Counted from the stretch's first letter, positions 43,156 to 51,629 are shown. The stretch: DNA of 64,000 bases from Paenibacillus sp. RC67 (GCF_030020805.1 NZ_CP125098.1:5355501-5419500); one strand, 5' to 3'. Notes: generated from the letters alone by a model not told the origin. Numbers and translations: made by a program.

Positions 43156-43512
43156 TTACTTCAGTCCGACGATGATCTGGTTCGCCTTCTCCTGCAATTG
43201 GCGAAGCGTCGTGTTCCCACCAGTTTGCTGCTTAATCATCTGGTTCATAGCGGTATCGATCAGAGTAATGACCGCATTGTTGTAATCCGAATACGGCGGA
43301 TTTGCAGCAGACTCACTGAGGACGATGCCCTGCATGTTCTTGCCTTTCAGGGAAACCAGATCTGCCCCGAACTCTTGCTTGTACTGGTTGTCCTTCAAGG
43401 CCAAGAGTCTTCCCTGACGGGTAGAGGCAACGCCAAATTCATCAGCCGTTATTCCCTTCCACCAACTATTCTTGGTTGCTACATAAGCGGTATAGATGCG
43501 TTTGGGGGGACA
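43156..43512 (-). pseudogene. Solute-binding protein, C-terminal fragment
   Basis: The minus strand encodes TAYVATKNSWWKGITADEFG, LLALKDNQYKQEFGADLVSL, KGKNMQGIVLSESAANPPYS, and the C-terminal TTLRQLQEKANQIIVGLK helix. This is the last 115 residues or so of a family 1 sugar-binding lipoprotein. It starts directly after the GH130 stop codon with no signal peptide or start. It is evidently the remains of a fourth binding-protein gene of this locus after a deletion. Confidence 0.7.
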
Positions 43513-43513
43513 T

Positions 43514-44515
43514 TTACTTGCCTTCCAAACACAATCGGACAAGGTCGTCGACTTGGGCAGTTGCCAGACACTCGACAGTATCGGCGGCGCCGTAATAAAT
43601 TTTGACTTCGCCGTCATCCTCAAGAATCATACCGCCCGGGAAAATGACATCATTCCGGAAACCTTCGGTTTCATAGACGGCTTCGGGTGCGATAAGCGGA
43701 TCTTTGTACATACCGACTATCTTCTTGGGGTTCTCCAAATCCAAAAGCAAAATGCCGGCGCTATAACGTTTCTCCCAGGAATTCTCCCAACCGTTTTTTC
43801 CTCGGCTTGGATCAAGATCGACGGTATGGAACGTAGTTAGCCAACCTTTAGCGGTTTTGACAGGCGGGGCGGCAGGACCGATTTTGTCGTTAGCGTAAGC
43901 CACATGCTCTACCGCAAGCAGCAAATCCGTATTGCCCCAATATTTCAAATCTGGCGAGTCCGATATCCACATATCGAAACGGTCTTTGCCTCCCCGGCTG
44001 TACACAGGGAACGGCCGCTCCAAGCGGACGTACTTGCCGCCGATTTTTTCCGGAAACAGCACCATGTTGCGGTTGTCAGGCGCTGTCATATGGAGTACTT
44101 CAAATTTTTCGAAGTCATCGGTTACGGCAATGCCTCCGCGAACGCCGTGTTTCGTATCGACGGCAAAACACATATAGCAGCGCCCATCCATAACGGTCAA
44201 CCGCGGATCATAGGTGCGGATGATTTCGTCATCATTCAGGCTAAAACAAGGGTCGGGCTGTACCTCCCAATGAATACCGTCGCTGCTGTAGGCTAGACCA
44301 AGATTGGTCGTGGAACTTGGCAGCAGCGTATGCTTCTGCGGATCGCCGTAATCGTTGCGGAATACCATAACATAACGACCCTGGAATTTGGTAACGCCTG
44401 CATTAAATACAAGTGCCGGAGAATAAGGCACATCACGGGCGGTTAATACCGGATTTGCAGGATGACGGGCAATAACCGGGCTTGACTTTAGCGGTCCAAT
44501 AATTGGAATAGACAC
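43514..44515 (-). CDS. GH130 family glycoside phosphorylase
   Basis: 333 residues. The five-bladed propeller of GH130 (mannosyl-glucose or beta-1,4-manno-oligosaccharide phosphorylases) is shown by FNAGVTKFQGRYVMVFRNDY, LAYSSDGIHWE, EIIRTYDPRLTVMDG with the catalytic Asp, RNMVLFPEKIGGKYVRLERP, FHTVDLDPSRGKNGWENSWE, and NDVIFPGGMILEDDGEVKIY. It splits beta-mannosides with phosphate to give mannose-1-phosphate, inside the cell. It starts at GTG 44515 behind GGGGAGG. A divergent AraC gene is 125 bases away, and the following genes (binding-protein remnant, DUF1861) form its locus. Confidence 0.85.
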   Translation of the reverse strand: MSIPIIGPLKSSPVIARHPANPVLTARDVPYSPALVFNAGVTKFQGRYVMVFRNDYGDPQKHTLLPSSTTNLGLAYSSDGIHWEVQPDPCFSLNDDEIIRTYDPRLTVMDGRCYMCFAVDTKHGVRGGIAVTDDFEKFEVLHMTAPDNRNMVLFPEKIGGKYVRLERPFPVYSRGGKDRFDMWISDSPDLKYWGNTDLLLAVEHVAYANDKIGPAAPPVKTAKGWLTTFHTVDLDPSRGKNGWENSWEKRYSAGILLLDLENPKKIVGMYKDPLIAPEAVYETEGFRNDVIFPGGMILEDDGEVKIYYGAADTVECLATAQVDDLVRLCLEGK

Positions 44516-44640
44516 ACACTATTCCTCCCCTCTTCGATTTGGGTTGCAGCATGCTCCTATCATAGAATAAAATCGAAGAGGAGGTATGACAGTTTTCCGC
44601 TAGACTATCTCATATTTTCGTTCAGGAGCGATCCGTCAAG

Positions 44641-45525
44641 ATGACCGTATACCCAACCAACAAACATTTAACCGACTATCCGGACATTCACCCGGGTTTT
44701 CCATTTCATGTATCCGTTAACAAAGTGGTAAGGCATTTTCCTGCTCACCGCCATGACTTTTTGGAATTTTCTCTAGTAATAGACGGAGAGGGTTACGAGG
44801 TTATTAACGGCGTTAAACATCCTCTGCTTACGGGGACGGCTACTTTTTTGCTGCCTTATCAGGTTCATGAAATTTATGTGGAATCGGCGAATCCACTCCG
44901 GTTGTATAACTGCATGTTTGATATGGATTTGCTGTACCAATCAGCAGAGGTCGGACCAGGTTTGTCGGAGCTGCTGGTCGGGGAGGAGATGCCCCCTCAA
45001 GCTTTCTTAAGCCCGGAGCTGTACACGGCTGTATCGTCGGCTTTTGAGGATATGCTTGCCGAATTTGCGGGCAACGGTTTATGGAGAAACATGCTGCTCA
45101 AGCTGAAGTTGTTGGAAGCGCTTGCGCGATATGACCGGTTCCGCCGGCAAGGTGTTCCAAGCACAGTACAAACGAACGGAACAATCGATAAAAAACCGGT
45201 ATGGCCAATTATTCATTACATTCATGCCCGTTACAGGGAGCCGGTTACACTGTCGGCAACGGCGGAGAAGTTCGGCTTAAGCAGCTCCTATTTAAGCGAA
45301 GAGATTAAGCGGCGTACCGGCCTTGGTTTTGTTCGTTTTTTGCACGAGGTGCGCATTAGACATGCTTGCAGCTTGCTTTCATCGACCGGAATGGCGGGAG
45401 TTGATATAGCGATTGAAACCGGGTTCGGTTCGTACAAGTCATTTTCACGGATTTTCCGCGAGTTGAAAGGCATGACGCCGGGTGACTACCGTAGAACGCA
45501 TGCTATAACAAGCTCTCGTTACTAA
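44641..45525 (+). CDS. AraC family regulator
   Basis: 294 residues. The N-terminal cupin sensor has FPAHRHDFLEFSLVIDGEGY (metal- or sugar-binding H-x-H) and TATFLLPYQVHEIYVES. The C-terminal double HTH starts at about residue 190: YREPVTLSATAEKFGLSSSY, LSEEIKRRTGLGFVRFLHEV, ETGFGSYKSFSRIFRELKGM and the final TPGDYRR. CAGGAGCG lies upstream of the ATG. It is divergent from GH130 and probably activates that locus. Confidence 0.85.
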   Translation: MTVYPTNKHLTDYPDIHPGFPFHVSVNKVVRHFPAHRHDFLEFSLVIDGEGYEVINGVKHPLLTGTATFLLPYQVHEIYVESANPLRLYNCMFDMDLLYQSAEVGPGLSELLVGEEMPPQAFLSPELYTAVSSAFEDMLAEFAGNGLWRNMLLKLKLLEALARYDRFRRQGVPSTVQTNGTIDKKPVWPIIHYIHARYREPVTLSATAEKFGLSSSYLSEEIKRRTGLGFVRFLHEVRIRHACSLLSSTGMAGVDIAIETGFGSYKSFSRIFRELKGMTPGDYRRTHAITSSRY

Positions 45526-45638
45526 CCTTTCTCATCCTCTGCTGCTCCCGGCACACGATGTGATACTGCAAGATACCATCGAATATACTTGAAATTCCAC
45601 GTAACTGCCTAAATCATGATGCTCGCAAACATGTGATC

Positions 45639-45756
45639 ATCGTCGGGAATGGGATAAAGTTCTTGTCACGGAGAATTGACAAGAACTTTATCCCATAAAA
45701 CAAGAAAGCCGCGATACACGCAGCAATTAATGAGATAATGTTCTTGTCACCCGACA
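45639..45756. mobile_element. Transposon-end-like repeat cluster (copy 2, variant)
   Basis: GGGATAAAGTTCTTGTCAC (45651-45669), inverted TTGACAAGAACTTTATCCC (45676-45694), spacer AAGAAAGCCGCGATACACG, and terminal GATAATGTTCTTGTCACC running into CGACA at 45756. The order and spacing match the 5.9 kb cluster, including the AAGCCGCRATA segment, with different repeat bases. Confidence 0.5.
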
Positions 45757-45828
45757 GAAGCTTTTCACTATCGTACCTGTCATGCGCTACATGTAGATTA
45801 CTTTAATTGTCCAAAGTCTGAAATGATT

Positions 45829-45915
45829 CTAGGGCCTTTTCTATGCTTCTGGACAGGTTTTGCTTGTAGACATGTACACGAAAGTGGGTGTTTTATGCAG
45901 ATGCCCTTATTTTGA
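45829..45915. repeat. CHC b-type hairpin
   Basis: AGGGCCTTTTCTATGCTTCT, then GACATGTACACGAAAGTGGG and TGTTTTATGCAGATGCC form a stem (GACAT...ATGC, ACACGAAA...TTTT). Related copies are at 47959, 48807 and 49881. A core-like ACTATCGTACCTGT lies upstream near 45768. Confidence 0.5.
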
Positions 45916-46230
45916 GTTGCCATCAATTGCATTGGAAGAATGTGCGCTTGCAAGGGGGAAACTAGTCGTTCCAAATTTGATAGATTTACATATGATGTGA
46001 TGTGGGATACTCCACCAACTATCCCACGATTCCGCCCATAGTTCCCCCGAAGATAGATGGTTGCATTAATCGCGCCGTCTATTTTCTGTTGACTACTGGA
46101 ATTAGTAAAAGCACACATTTTACTGAAAGTACAAACGCAGCGACACCAGAATGTGCCTAACAACATGTATCCCGGTTGCAACGGGGCCTAGAAACCTACC
46201 TTAACTATTTGTTTTTGTCAAGATGTAAAA

Positions 46231-46253
46231 GGAGCTGCCCGAGTGGCAGCTCC
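46231..46253. repeat. CHC-type GC-rich hairpin without clear cores
   Basis: GGAGCTGCC-cgagt-GGCAGCTCC, preceded by TAAAA and by a degenerate left-core-like CTATTTG. It lies 53 bases past the YjcZ stop codon (minus strand) and probably serves as its terminator. Confidence 0.55.
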
Positions 46254-46305
46254 TTAGCCGTTTGCATGGACTTGATGTGTTTACAGCAAGATCCTTTGGA
46301 TATTG

Positions 46306-46413
46306 TTAGATAAATGAACGAGAAACTATAACAAGCAGAATGAATAGAACAAGAATCACAGCTGTGCTAGTGAATAGGCTTGAGCAACTTCCACCAATGC
46401 CTCCAAATCCCAT
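46306..46413 (-). CDS. YjcZ-family small sporulation protein
   Basis: 35 residues: MGFGGIGGSCSSLFTSTA then the membrane segment VILVLFILLVIVSRSFI. It is the most divergent of the four copies (RSFI instead of RSWL), while keeping the Cys in the glycine-rich head. GGAGGGG precedes the ATG. Unknown function. It lies among CHC repeats. Confidence 0.65.
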   Translation of the reverse strand: MGFGGIGGSCSSLFTSTAVILVLFILLVIVSRSFI

Positions 46414-46998
46414 AGTGGTCCCCTCCTTCCGCATTAGCTCCTGCATTTTATGAACGTAAGCGGTTTAGAGATTGGACAATTAAACAAATGTGCATTTATA
46501 CGGAAGAAACAAGTCGTTCCAAATTTGATAGATTTTCATAATATATGATGTGGCCACCTCCAGCTAACCGCCACGCCAATTCCCATAGGCCTCATCATGG
46601 AACAGACGGTTGCATTAATTGCACCGTCTATTTCCATTCTCCTCGAAATCAGAGCATATAATACGGCGAGTTACCGGGACATATGTACCAAATATCCTAT
46701 TTTGTGAAGATGTAAGTAGATTCGGACCAAATCATCTTGTCATTAACAAACAATCTTAAGTACTTTTACTGTCAAGAAATCATGCTCATCTTCTGGCTCT
46801 CCCCTCTATATCAATCCCACTGGGTCTAATTGATTTATGATACTTCTTACTAGTAGAAAATATTTTTGTTTTTTATTTAATGATTCGCTCAATATAACAC
46901 CACCATAGCAGTCAAAATTGATCACAAACAAAAAAGACAGCCGAGTATGTAACTTGACTGTCTTAATATTGAGCTATAGTTAAGTTCCGTTTTTGGCG
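46414..46998. other. Non-coding stretch with repeats
   Basis: 46498-46632 repeats the 45957-46080 segment (AGTCGTTCCAAATTTGATAG, then a GACGGTTGCATTAATTGCAC hairpin). A CHC b-type unit is at 46662-46714. 46715-46998 shows no gene. Confidence 0.55.
46662..46714. repeat. CHC18: degenerate core plus AT-rich hairpin
   Basis: ATACGGCGAGTTACCGG followed by ACATATGTACCAAATATCC and TATTTTGTGAAGATGTAA, almost the same hairpin as CHC13 at 16760. Confidence 0.5.
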
Positions 46999-47376
46999 CT
47001 ATATTTCCAATAAGAAGCTATTTAATTCGACCCATGCATCATTATTCGTAAACAAAAAGAAATGGTCTGCTGCTTTAAATGTTTTTGTTGTCGTTTTGCC
47101 TCACCATTTCTTAACAAGCTTCATCGAGCTTTCGTTTGGGATATTTTTATCTTCATCTCTAACAAGACAAAGTAAGGGAGTTATTATCTTAGGAGCAACT
47201 GATATAGAATTAAAGGGTTGCTTTAGAATCATTGACATCGGGAAATATGGCAAATGAAATAAATCCCTAATTTTATCTGAACGATTATGGTATGGTGCGA
47301 CAAGTACCGTTCCTTTTGTTGCACGTTTGCTTGATAAATGAGCTAGAGTGTGAAAACTACATCATATTGAGGGAGC
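46999..47376 (-). pseudogene. Alpha/beta hydrolase, 5' truncated at a CHC unit
   Basis: The minus strand reads KRATKGTVLVAPYHNRSDKI, FPMSMILKQPFNSISVAPKI, ITPLLCLVRDEDKNIPNESS, KLVKKW, TGA, GKTTTKTFKAADHFFLFTNN, and ends SFLLEI. The catalytic-acid turn and a His region (A-A-D-H-F) of a serine hydrolase are visible. TGA probably replaces GGA. Upstream, after a further frame break (VVFTL), the gene ends at GAGGGAG, where CHC19 begins. The same 36-base end also occurs at 5695-5730. Confidence 0.65.
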
Positions 47377-47528
47377 ATAACGACGGCCACCGATTTGTAC
47401 CGGCAGCCGCGTCGTAGCCGTTTATTATAGCTATAGTGCCCGTTAGCGGGATGGCATTAACATCTCGTAAACTTACTTTAACGATTACATATCCATCACT
47501 CTTTCAGATCTTTCTAGATCGGGGTTGC
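47371..47528. repeat. CHC19: unit with flanks duplicated from 5.7 kb
   Basis: CATAACGACGGC...GCCGCGTCG stem (47381-47387 with 47406-47414), right core 47424-47452 (AGCTATAGTGCCCGTTAGCG), and a 92-base tail (47436-47528). Tail and upstream flank match 5794-5885 and 5695-5730; the hairpin does not. Confidence 0.75.
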
Positions 47529-47545
47529 ATAGTAACAATATATAC

Positions 47546-47760
47546 TGTCGGACGACACAAACATTGTCCTTTTCTTAGTCAGATATATTGCGGCTTTTTT
47601 AATAATGGGACAATGTTCTTGTCGTGAGCCAACGACACACAAATATTGTCCCATTTTCAACGTGCGACACAAACATTGTCCGTTTTTCGATATAAAGCAG
47701 GAGGCACTCGTAAATGACGAAGTAGAAGTGTCATACAGATCATACAAGCATTTTAACGGA
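47546..47760. mobile_element. Transposon-end-like repeat cluster (copy 1, inverted)
   Basis: The terminal TGTCGGACGACACAAACATT (47546) is followed by inverted and direct repeats at 47607, 47632 and 47664. The whole segment is the reverse complement of 5885-6102, although the flanking tails on the left are in the same orientation at both loci. Confidence 0.55.
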
Positions 47761-48220
47761 GATACATTATATTGATGTGTATTTTCAATTATAAAATAAT
47801 AAGTTTCTTTTGCCCGCCTGGAACTCATCGGCAATCTGTTGAACACGCTCAATAGTAACTCCATCCGCTTGCGCTTCCTGGTTAACACAGAAAGGCCCTA
47901 ATTTTCCATTTCACCTTTTCTTTCGAACTGAATTCGATCAAGAAAAAGAAAATGGACTATAGGTCCTTTTTTATGCGTCTGAAAGGATTTTGTTGATGAC
48001 ATGAGCACAATATTCGGGTGTTTTGTTCAGATGTCCTTTATTGAGCTATCGTAATCCGTTAACGTGACAAAGACAATCTACGCTTATCAACATTTATTTT
48101 CTTCAATAACAAAAGAATCTCTAGCGGTAAAATGGTAGAGCGGAGTTGGATAACTGGCAAGCCACTAAGCGGAAATCGACGAAGTCCCCAGTTGTTATTT
48201 AATTGGTCGTTCAAGTCAAC
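47761..48220. other. Non-coding stretch
   Basis: It contains CHC20. On the minus strand near 47800-47890 a short frame (RKRMELLLSVFNRLPMSSRR) is not supported by a ribosome binding site. Nothing else recognised. Confidence 0.45.
47959..48069. repeat. CHC20: b-type hairpin plus right core
   Basis: TAGGTCCTTTTTTATGCGTC, GACATGAGCACAATATTCGG and TGTTTTGTTCAGATGTCC form the AT-rich hairpin; core 48038-48069 reads TTGAGCTATCGTAATCCGTT. Confidence 0.6.
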
Positions 48221-48755
48221 TCATTCTGAGGCTTGATAGGATAAAAGAGCCACACCCGTTGTCGTTGTCTTAACGCGTACCAGCTTCAAGCTTCTTTGAT
48301 TCTGTTCCATAAAGAATCGTTTGCCCTTTCCCAAAACTACCGGATGAACCATAAAGTAATACTCGTCAATAAGATTGTGATCCATCAAGGTGCGAATTAA
48401 TTGACCGCTGCCGTAGATCAGATATTGTTGATCCGTTCCTTCCTTCTTCTTGGTCACTTCTTCTATCATGTTATTCTTGATAAAACTGGCGTTCCATTTG
48501 GGTTCTTCTAACGTGGTAGTAACTACATACTTGGGCATTGTATTCATCTCGTCAGCACCCTCCCCCTTCATGTTAGGCCACGCCGCGGCCAAAACCTTCG
48601 TAAGTGACTCGCCCGAGAAGAAGAGCGTCGCTCGCGTAAAACACCTCACGTTGAAAATCTGCCATTTCATCATCCCAATAAGGCATGTGCCAATTCCCCG
48701 GCTCTTCCATGATTCCGTCAAGAGATAGATAGATCGATGCTACGATTTTTCCCAC
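48221..48755 (-). pseudogene. Dihydrofolate-reductase-like (RibD C-terminal) protein, frameshifted
   Basis: From ATG 48755 the frame encodes GKIVASIYLSLDGIMEEPGN and DALLLGRVTYEGF, then shifts by one base near 48590. The other frame continues AAAWPNMKGEGADEMNTMPK, ATTLEEPKW-like sequence, YLIYGSGQLIRTLMDHNLID, EYYFMVHPVVLGKGKRFF. This is the YwjB/YyaP-type family, about 178 residues, related to dihydrofolate and pyrimidine reductases. A single indel separates it from an intact gene, so recent loss or a sequencing error is possible. Confidence 0.75.
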
Positions 48756-48806
48756 TTTTCATTCCCTCTTTCATATAATGGGTTTCTTATAGTTTCAATA
48801 TACCTT

Positions 48807-48875
48807 GTAGGGACTTTCTTATGCTTCTGGAGAGGTTTTTTTGATGGACATGCACACAAAATTGTGGTGGCCGAC
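48807..48875. repeat. CHC b-type hairpin remnant
   Basis: TAGGGACTTTCTTATGCTTC, GAGAGGTTTTTTTGATGGAC, ATGCACACAAAATTGTGGTG match the first half of the 45.8 and 48.0 kb copies; the right half and core are missing. Confidence 0.45.
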
Positions 48876-48891
48876 CAACTAATAAACATTT

Positions 48892-49371
48892 TCATACTGA
48901 AGACTTTTCAGTTCGTACAAAAGAAATAAACTTCTTCGCTTCTTCTTTACTTAGAATTCTTCCTTCATAAGTCAAAACAAATTGGTTTAAAATACATTCA
49001 TCTGATTCATTTATGCTAGATAAAAAAAGCCTGACATCATTATCAATTGGATCAGTGGAAATATCTGGTCTCTTTTGCATATAACCAAGAAAGGTCTTGG
49101 AAAAATATACAAACGTTTTAATCGCATTGTATTCGAATGACATATTCTTATTTTGATGTTGCAGAATCAATTGCTCTTGTGAATGAAGTATTTGATCAAT
49201 ACATTCCGGCGATGAAATTTGTAATAATCTTTGAAAATTGTTTAGTTTCTCATCTAATCTTTCACTAATTTTCAATATCCGAGGATCACACAAACTATTA
49301 ACCTTTGCTTCATGCATTTTCTTTCTTAAACGTCCTATCTCGTCGAAAAAAAATTCAAATAAGCTAACCAT
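48892..49371 (-). CDS. Protein with N-terminal Spo0E-like domain
   Basis: 159 residues. The first 45 resemble Spo0E-type aspartyl-phosphate phosphatases, small helical hairpins that dephosphorylate Spo0A: FDEIGRLRKKMHEAK, then ILKISERLDEKLNNFQRL with the signature S-x-x-L-D. The remaining 110 residues are helical and unrecognised, making this longer than usual family members (50-90 residues). AAGGGGG precedes ATG 49371. If active it would delay sporulation. The extension might sense a signal; that is inference. Confidence 0.55.
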   Translation of the reverse strand: MVSLFEFFFDEIGRLRKKMHEAKVNSLCDPRILKISERLDEKLNNFQRLLQISSPECIDQILHSQEQLILQHQNKNMSFEYNAIKTFVYFSKTFLGYMQKRPDISTDPIDNDVRLFLSSINESDECILNQFVLTYEGRILSKEEAKKFISFVRTEKSSV

Positions 49372-49756
49372 TCAACCCTCCCCCTTAAATTGAACATTCA
49401 AAAGGATTTGTGGAGACTACTATTTCGGCAACTGGCAAGCATATCGGAAATTCCCGATGAAGCCCCTTTAGTTTTGCGTCACCATTTTTCAATGGTTTTG
49501 CTATTATCGAGGTAGTATGGTTAGTTTATAAAGCCATACTTTAACAAATCATATTATATTTCTAGTATATATTAAATCAATTTCATATTTTGTCGAAAAT
49601 TGTATAGGTTTTTGCTAATTGTATTTTAATGAAACATATGTACAAAAACACCTACTTTTGTTCGTATGTATTGCTGTTAGGCTCGGCAAGCCTCTCGCTG
49701 TCGGACCTTTTTTTCCACCTATCACTGTGAAACCAATAAATAGTGAAAAATTAAAG

Positions 49757-49793
49757 ACATACGTATCAAATATCTTATTTTGTGAAGTTGTAA
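49757..49793. repeat. CHC AT-rich hairpin copy
   Basis: GACATACGTATCAAATATCT followed by TATTTTGTGAAGTTGTAA, the same hairpin type as at 16760 and 46678; no core is attached. Confidence 0.45.
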
Positions 49794-49880
49794 ACTCGAC
49801 TTCAAACCAAACATCGTTAAACAAATAAAAAGGCCCTGATTTGACACTTTCGCTTTCTATCGAACTAACAAAAGAAAATG

Positions 49881-49995
49881 GCATACAGGGCGTTTGCTGG
49901 GATTTTGGCGGCATTTTATCTTTAGACATCTACACAAAAGTGGGTGTTTTGTTCAGATGTCCTTATTGAGCTAACGTACCCTTTAGTTCAACGAC
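49881..49995. repeat. CHC21: b-type hairpin plus core
   Basis: GACATCTACACAAAAGTGGG with TGTTTTGTTCAGATGTCC forms a stem (GACATC/GATGTC, ACAAAA/TTTTGT). Core 49962-49995 reads TTGAGCTAACGTACCCTTTA then GTTCAACGA. It lies about 90 bases past the stop codon of the TPR-like gene. Confidence 0.65.
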
Positions 49996-50083
49996 TAATT
50001 CTAATGCCACTTATGTGGAAGAAAACCTTCGCGGAATGCGAGTTCTTATGAGCTATGTTCTTGTCTTCTGACAAAATTGTTCA

Positions 50084-50935
50084 TCACCCTCCGTAATGCG
50101 CTTTCACCTTTGGCGGTATCGGCAGCTTATTCTTCTTCAAAAGGGTCACCAGCTCATCACATATATCGAAAAAGCCATATTGCAAGCTTACTTCCGCAAA
50201 GCTGGTCAGGTACCCAAGATAGCCTGGGAATTCACAAGTAACCTGCTTAAGGTAAGGATCCGTTTTTGCTGATTCCCAGTGCTTTCGGAAGGCAAGTCGT
50301 TCCTCCTTAAAGAAGTCCATTCGATCTGCATGGATTGTCATCATGACCCAACCCTTGTCTGGGTAAGCCTCCGTCTTGAACAACTCTACTATCCTTTCAT
50401 ACTCTTCCATCGCTTCCCTTTTCTGTCCTGAGCGATAGAGGGTTGAAGCATAATTGCAAAAAAGATGTAAGTTCTTCGTTTCCTGATACAACTTCAGAAA
50501 ATACTGGGCCGCGAGGGCTTTGCATTCCGTATTCTTGGAATCCGACAACTCATAGGCAACATCCTTTTTTTCACTCAGGTCCAATGAATCGAAATCCATC
50601 GTCAGCAGCTTGTCCAGTCGATTTCTTCGTCGCTTTTCCAGACCCTCAAGCCTTTCTAACTCTCTTAGAAAAGAGACAACTTGAGGGGATTCGGAAAACC
50701 TTTCTAGTCTTGTCCGAGCCTTTTTCAAGACCTCTCCCACTTCATCCACATATACTGTGGTTGCGCATTCAATCTCTATGTAACTGAAAAAAAGTGCGAG
50801 TTGCATATTCTCCATCTGTTCGTCGTGGTAGTGTTCCTCCAAATAAGCTAGAATGTTACAAGGAACCTTCCTGTTTTCTTTATAGTGCTTTCTTACATCG
50901 AGAGGCAAGTTTTTTTCATCAAAGGGCTTTTTCAA
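50084..50935 (-). CDS. TPR-like helical protein of unknown function
   Basis: 283 residues, soluble, almost entirely helical. The start KPFDEKNLPLDVRKHYKENR is followed by a charged coiled-coil-like stretch (LRELERLEGLEKRRRNRLDK). Three degenerate tetratricopeptide-like pairs follow (ALAAQYFLKLYQETKNLHLF, NYASTLYRSGQKREAMEEYE, FAEVSLQYGFFDICDELVTL). Such proteins usually mediate protein contacts. GGAGGCC precedes the ATG. No family name can be given. It is a stand-alone minus-strand gene between CHC21 and CHC22. Confidence 0.55.
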   Translation of the reverse strand: MKKPFDEKNLPLDVRKHYKENRKVPCNILAYLEEHYHDEQMENMQLALFFSYIEIECATTVYVDEVGEVLKKARTRLERFSESPQVVSFLRELERLEGLEKRRRNRLDKLLTMDFDSLDLSEKKDVAYELSDSKNTECKALAAQYFLKLYQETKNLHLFCNYASTLYRSGQKREAMEEYERIVELFKTEAYPDKGWVMMTIHADRMDFFKEERLAFRKHWESAKTDPYLKQVTCEFPGYLGYLTSFAEVSLQYGFFDICDELVTLLKKNKLPIPPKVKAHYGG

Positions 50936-51039
50936 AAGATGGCCTCCAATTCTCTATGTTTCTTTTTGTATCTTAACTTTCTCTATTATAAATGATCGGT
51001 TCAATCTTATCATTTTTCATATTGTCACTATATTTTCTT

Positions 51040-51130
51040 ATTGGACTATTCTGCCCGTTACTTCAATGAACATCAAGAGGAGGTGCCCTTATGGCAGCTC
51101 CACGCTATCGTACCCGGTAGTTGAATAAGA
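51040..51130. repeat. CHC22: full unit
   Basis: Left core 51040-51069 (GACTATTCTGCCCGTTACTT), stem GGAGGTGCC with GGCAGCTCC (51079-51101), right core 51101-51130 (CGCTATCGTACCCGGTAGTT). It ends six bases before the stop codon of the next minus-strand gene. Confidence 0.75.
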
Positions 51131-51135
51131 AAGGT

Positions 51136-51572
51136 TTATTTGTCCCAAGGAAACTTAAACCCACCTAATCCATATGTACCTTTTAATTGATCAATATAAT
51201 CTTGTTTATCAAAATGGAACGTTAATTGCTTATCAAATAATTCTCCTCTACCATCAATGTAAGACCAGGTTATTATGTCTTTGGTTTTTTCTATAATAAA
51301 GATACAGCCCCACATTCCAGATCAGCACATGCAGGGCATATATATATTGAATTCTTTCCATTTGAAAAATCTGGCTTACTCAATAATAGTAACCTTGAAA
51401 TGTGTTCTTGCTGAAATTCCTCACTTCCCCACCCCAAACAAGATACAAAGTCGAATTCCTTAGCATACATATCGTATAAGGATTGTCCATCTATAATAAA
51501 ATCCGCAAAATATATAGGTCCTGGATAACCGTCCCTTAAACGCATTTTGAATTCTAATTTCGATTTTTTCAT
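51136..51572 (-). pseudogene. Hypothetical gene with one frameshift
   Basis: From ATG 51572 (GAGGA upstream): KKSKLEFKMRLRDGYPGPIY, FADFIIDGQSLYDMYAKEFD, FVSCLGWGSEEFQQEHISRL, IYICPACADLECGA. Then a one-base shift in TTTATTATAG near 51300, and IIEKTKDIITWSYIDGRGEL, FDKQDYIDQLKGTYGLGGFK. The two parts fit one protein of about 145 residues with a C-x-x-C pair. The function is unrecognised. It is flanked on both sides by CHC cores, so it forms a cassette-like unit. Confidence 0.6.
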
Positions 51573-51629
51573 TTTGAAATCCTCACTCTTCATAAATAAA
51601 TAGTCATCTTATAAAAATTAAACTAATTA

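Larger units (their letters stand above)
45526..46305. other. Non-coding accessory stretch of repeats
   Basis: It contains a transposon-end-like cluster (45639-45756), an AT-rich hairpin of the CHC b-type (45829-45915), a segment repeated at 46.5 kb (45957-46080), and a GC-rich hairpin (46231-46253). A 127-residue open frame here (45798-46181) is made of these repeats and has no ribosome binding site. Confidence 0.6.
49372..50083. other. Non-coding stretch with CHC b-type units
   Basis: AT-rich. It holds an ACATATGTACAAAAACACC copy near 49632, the hairpins at 49757-49793 and 49881-49965, and the core at 49962-49995. ATGTTCTTGTCTTCTGACAA near 50053 resembles a transposon-end repeat fragment. 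No gene. Confidence 0.5.

Noticed and set aside
45798..46181. 127-residue minus-strand frame
   Set aside because: It consists of repeat hairpins and a duplicated non-coding segment; no start signal or family resemblance.
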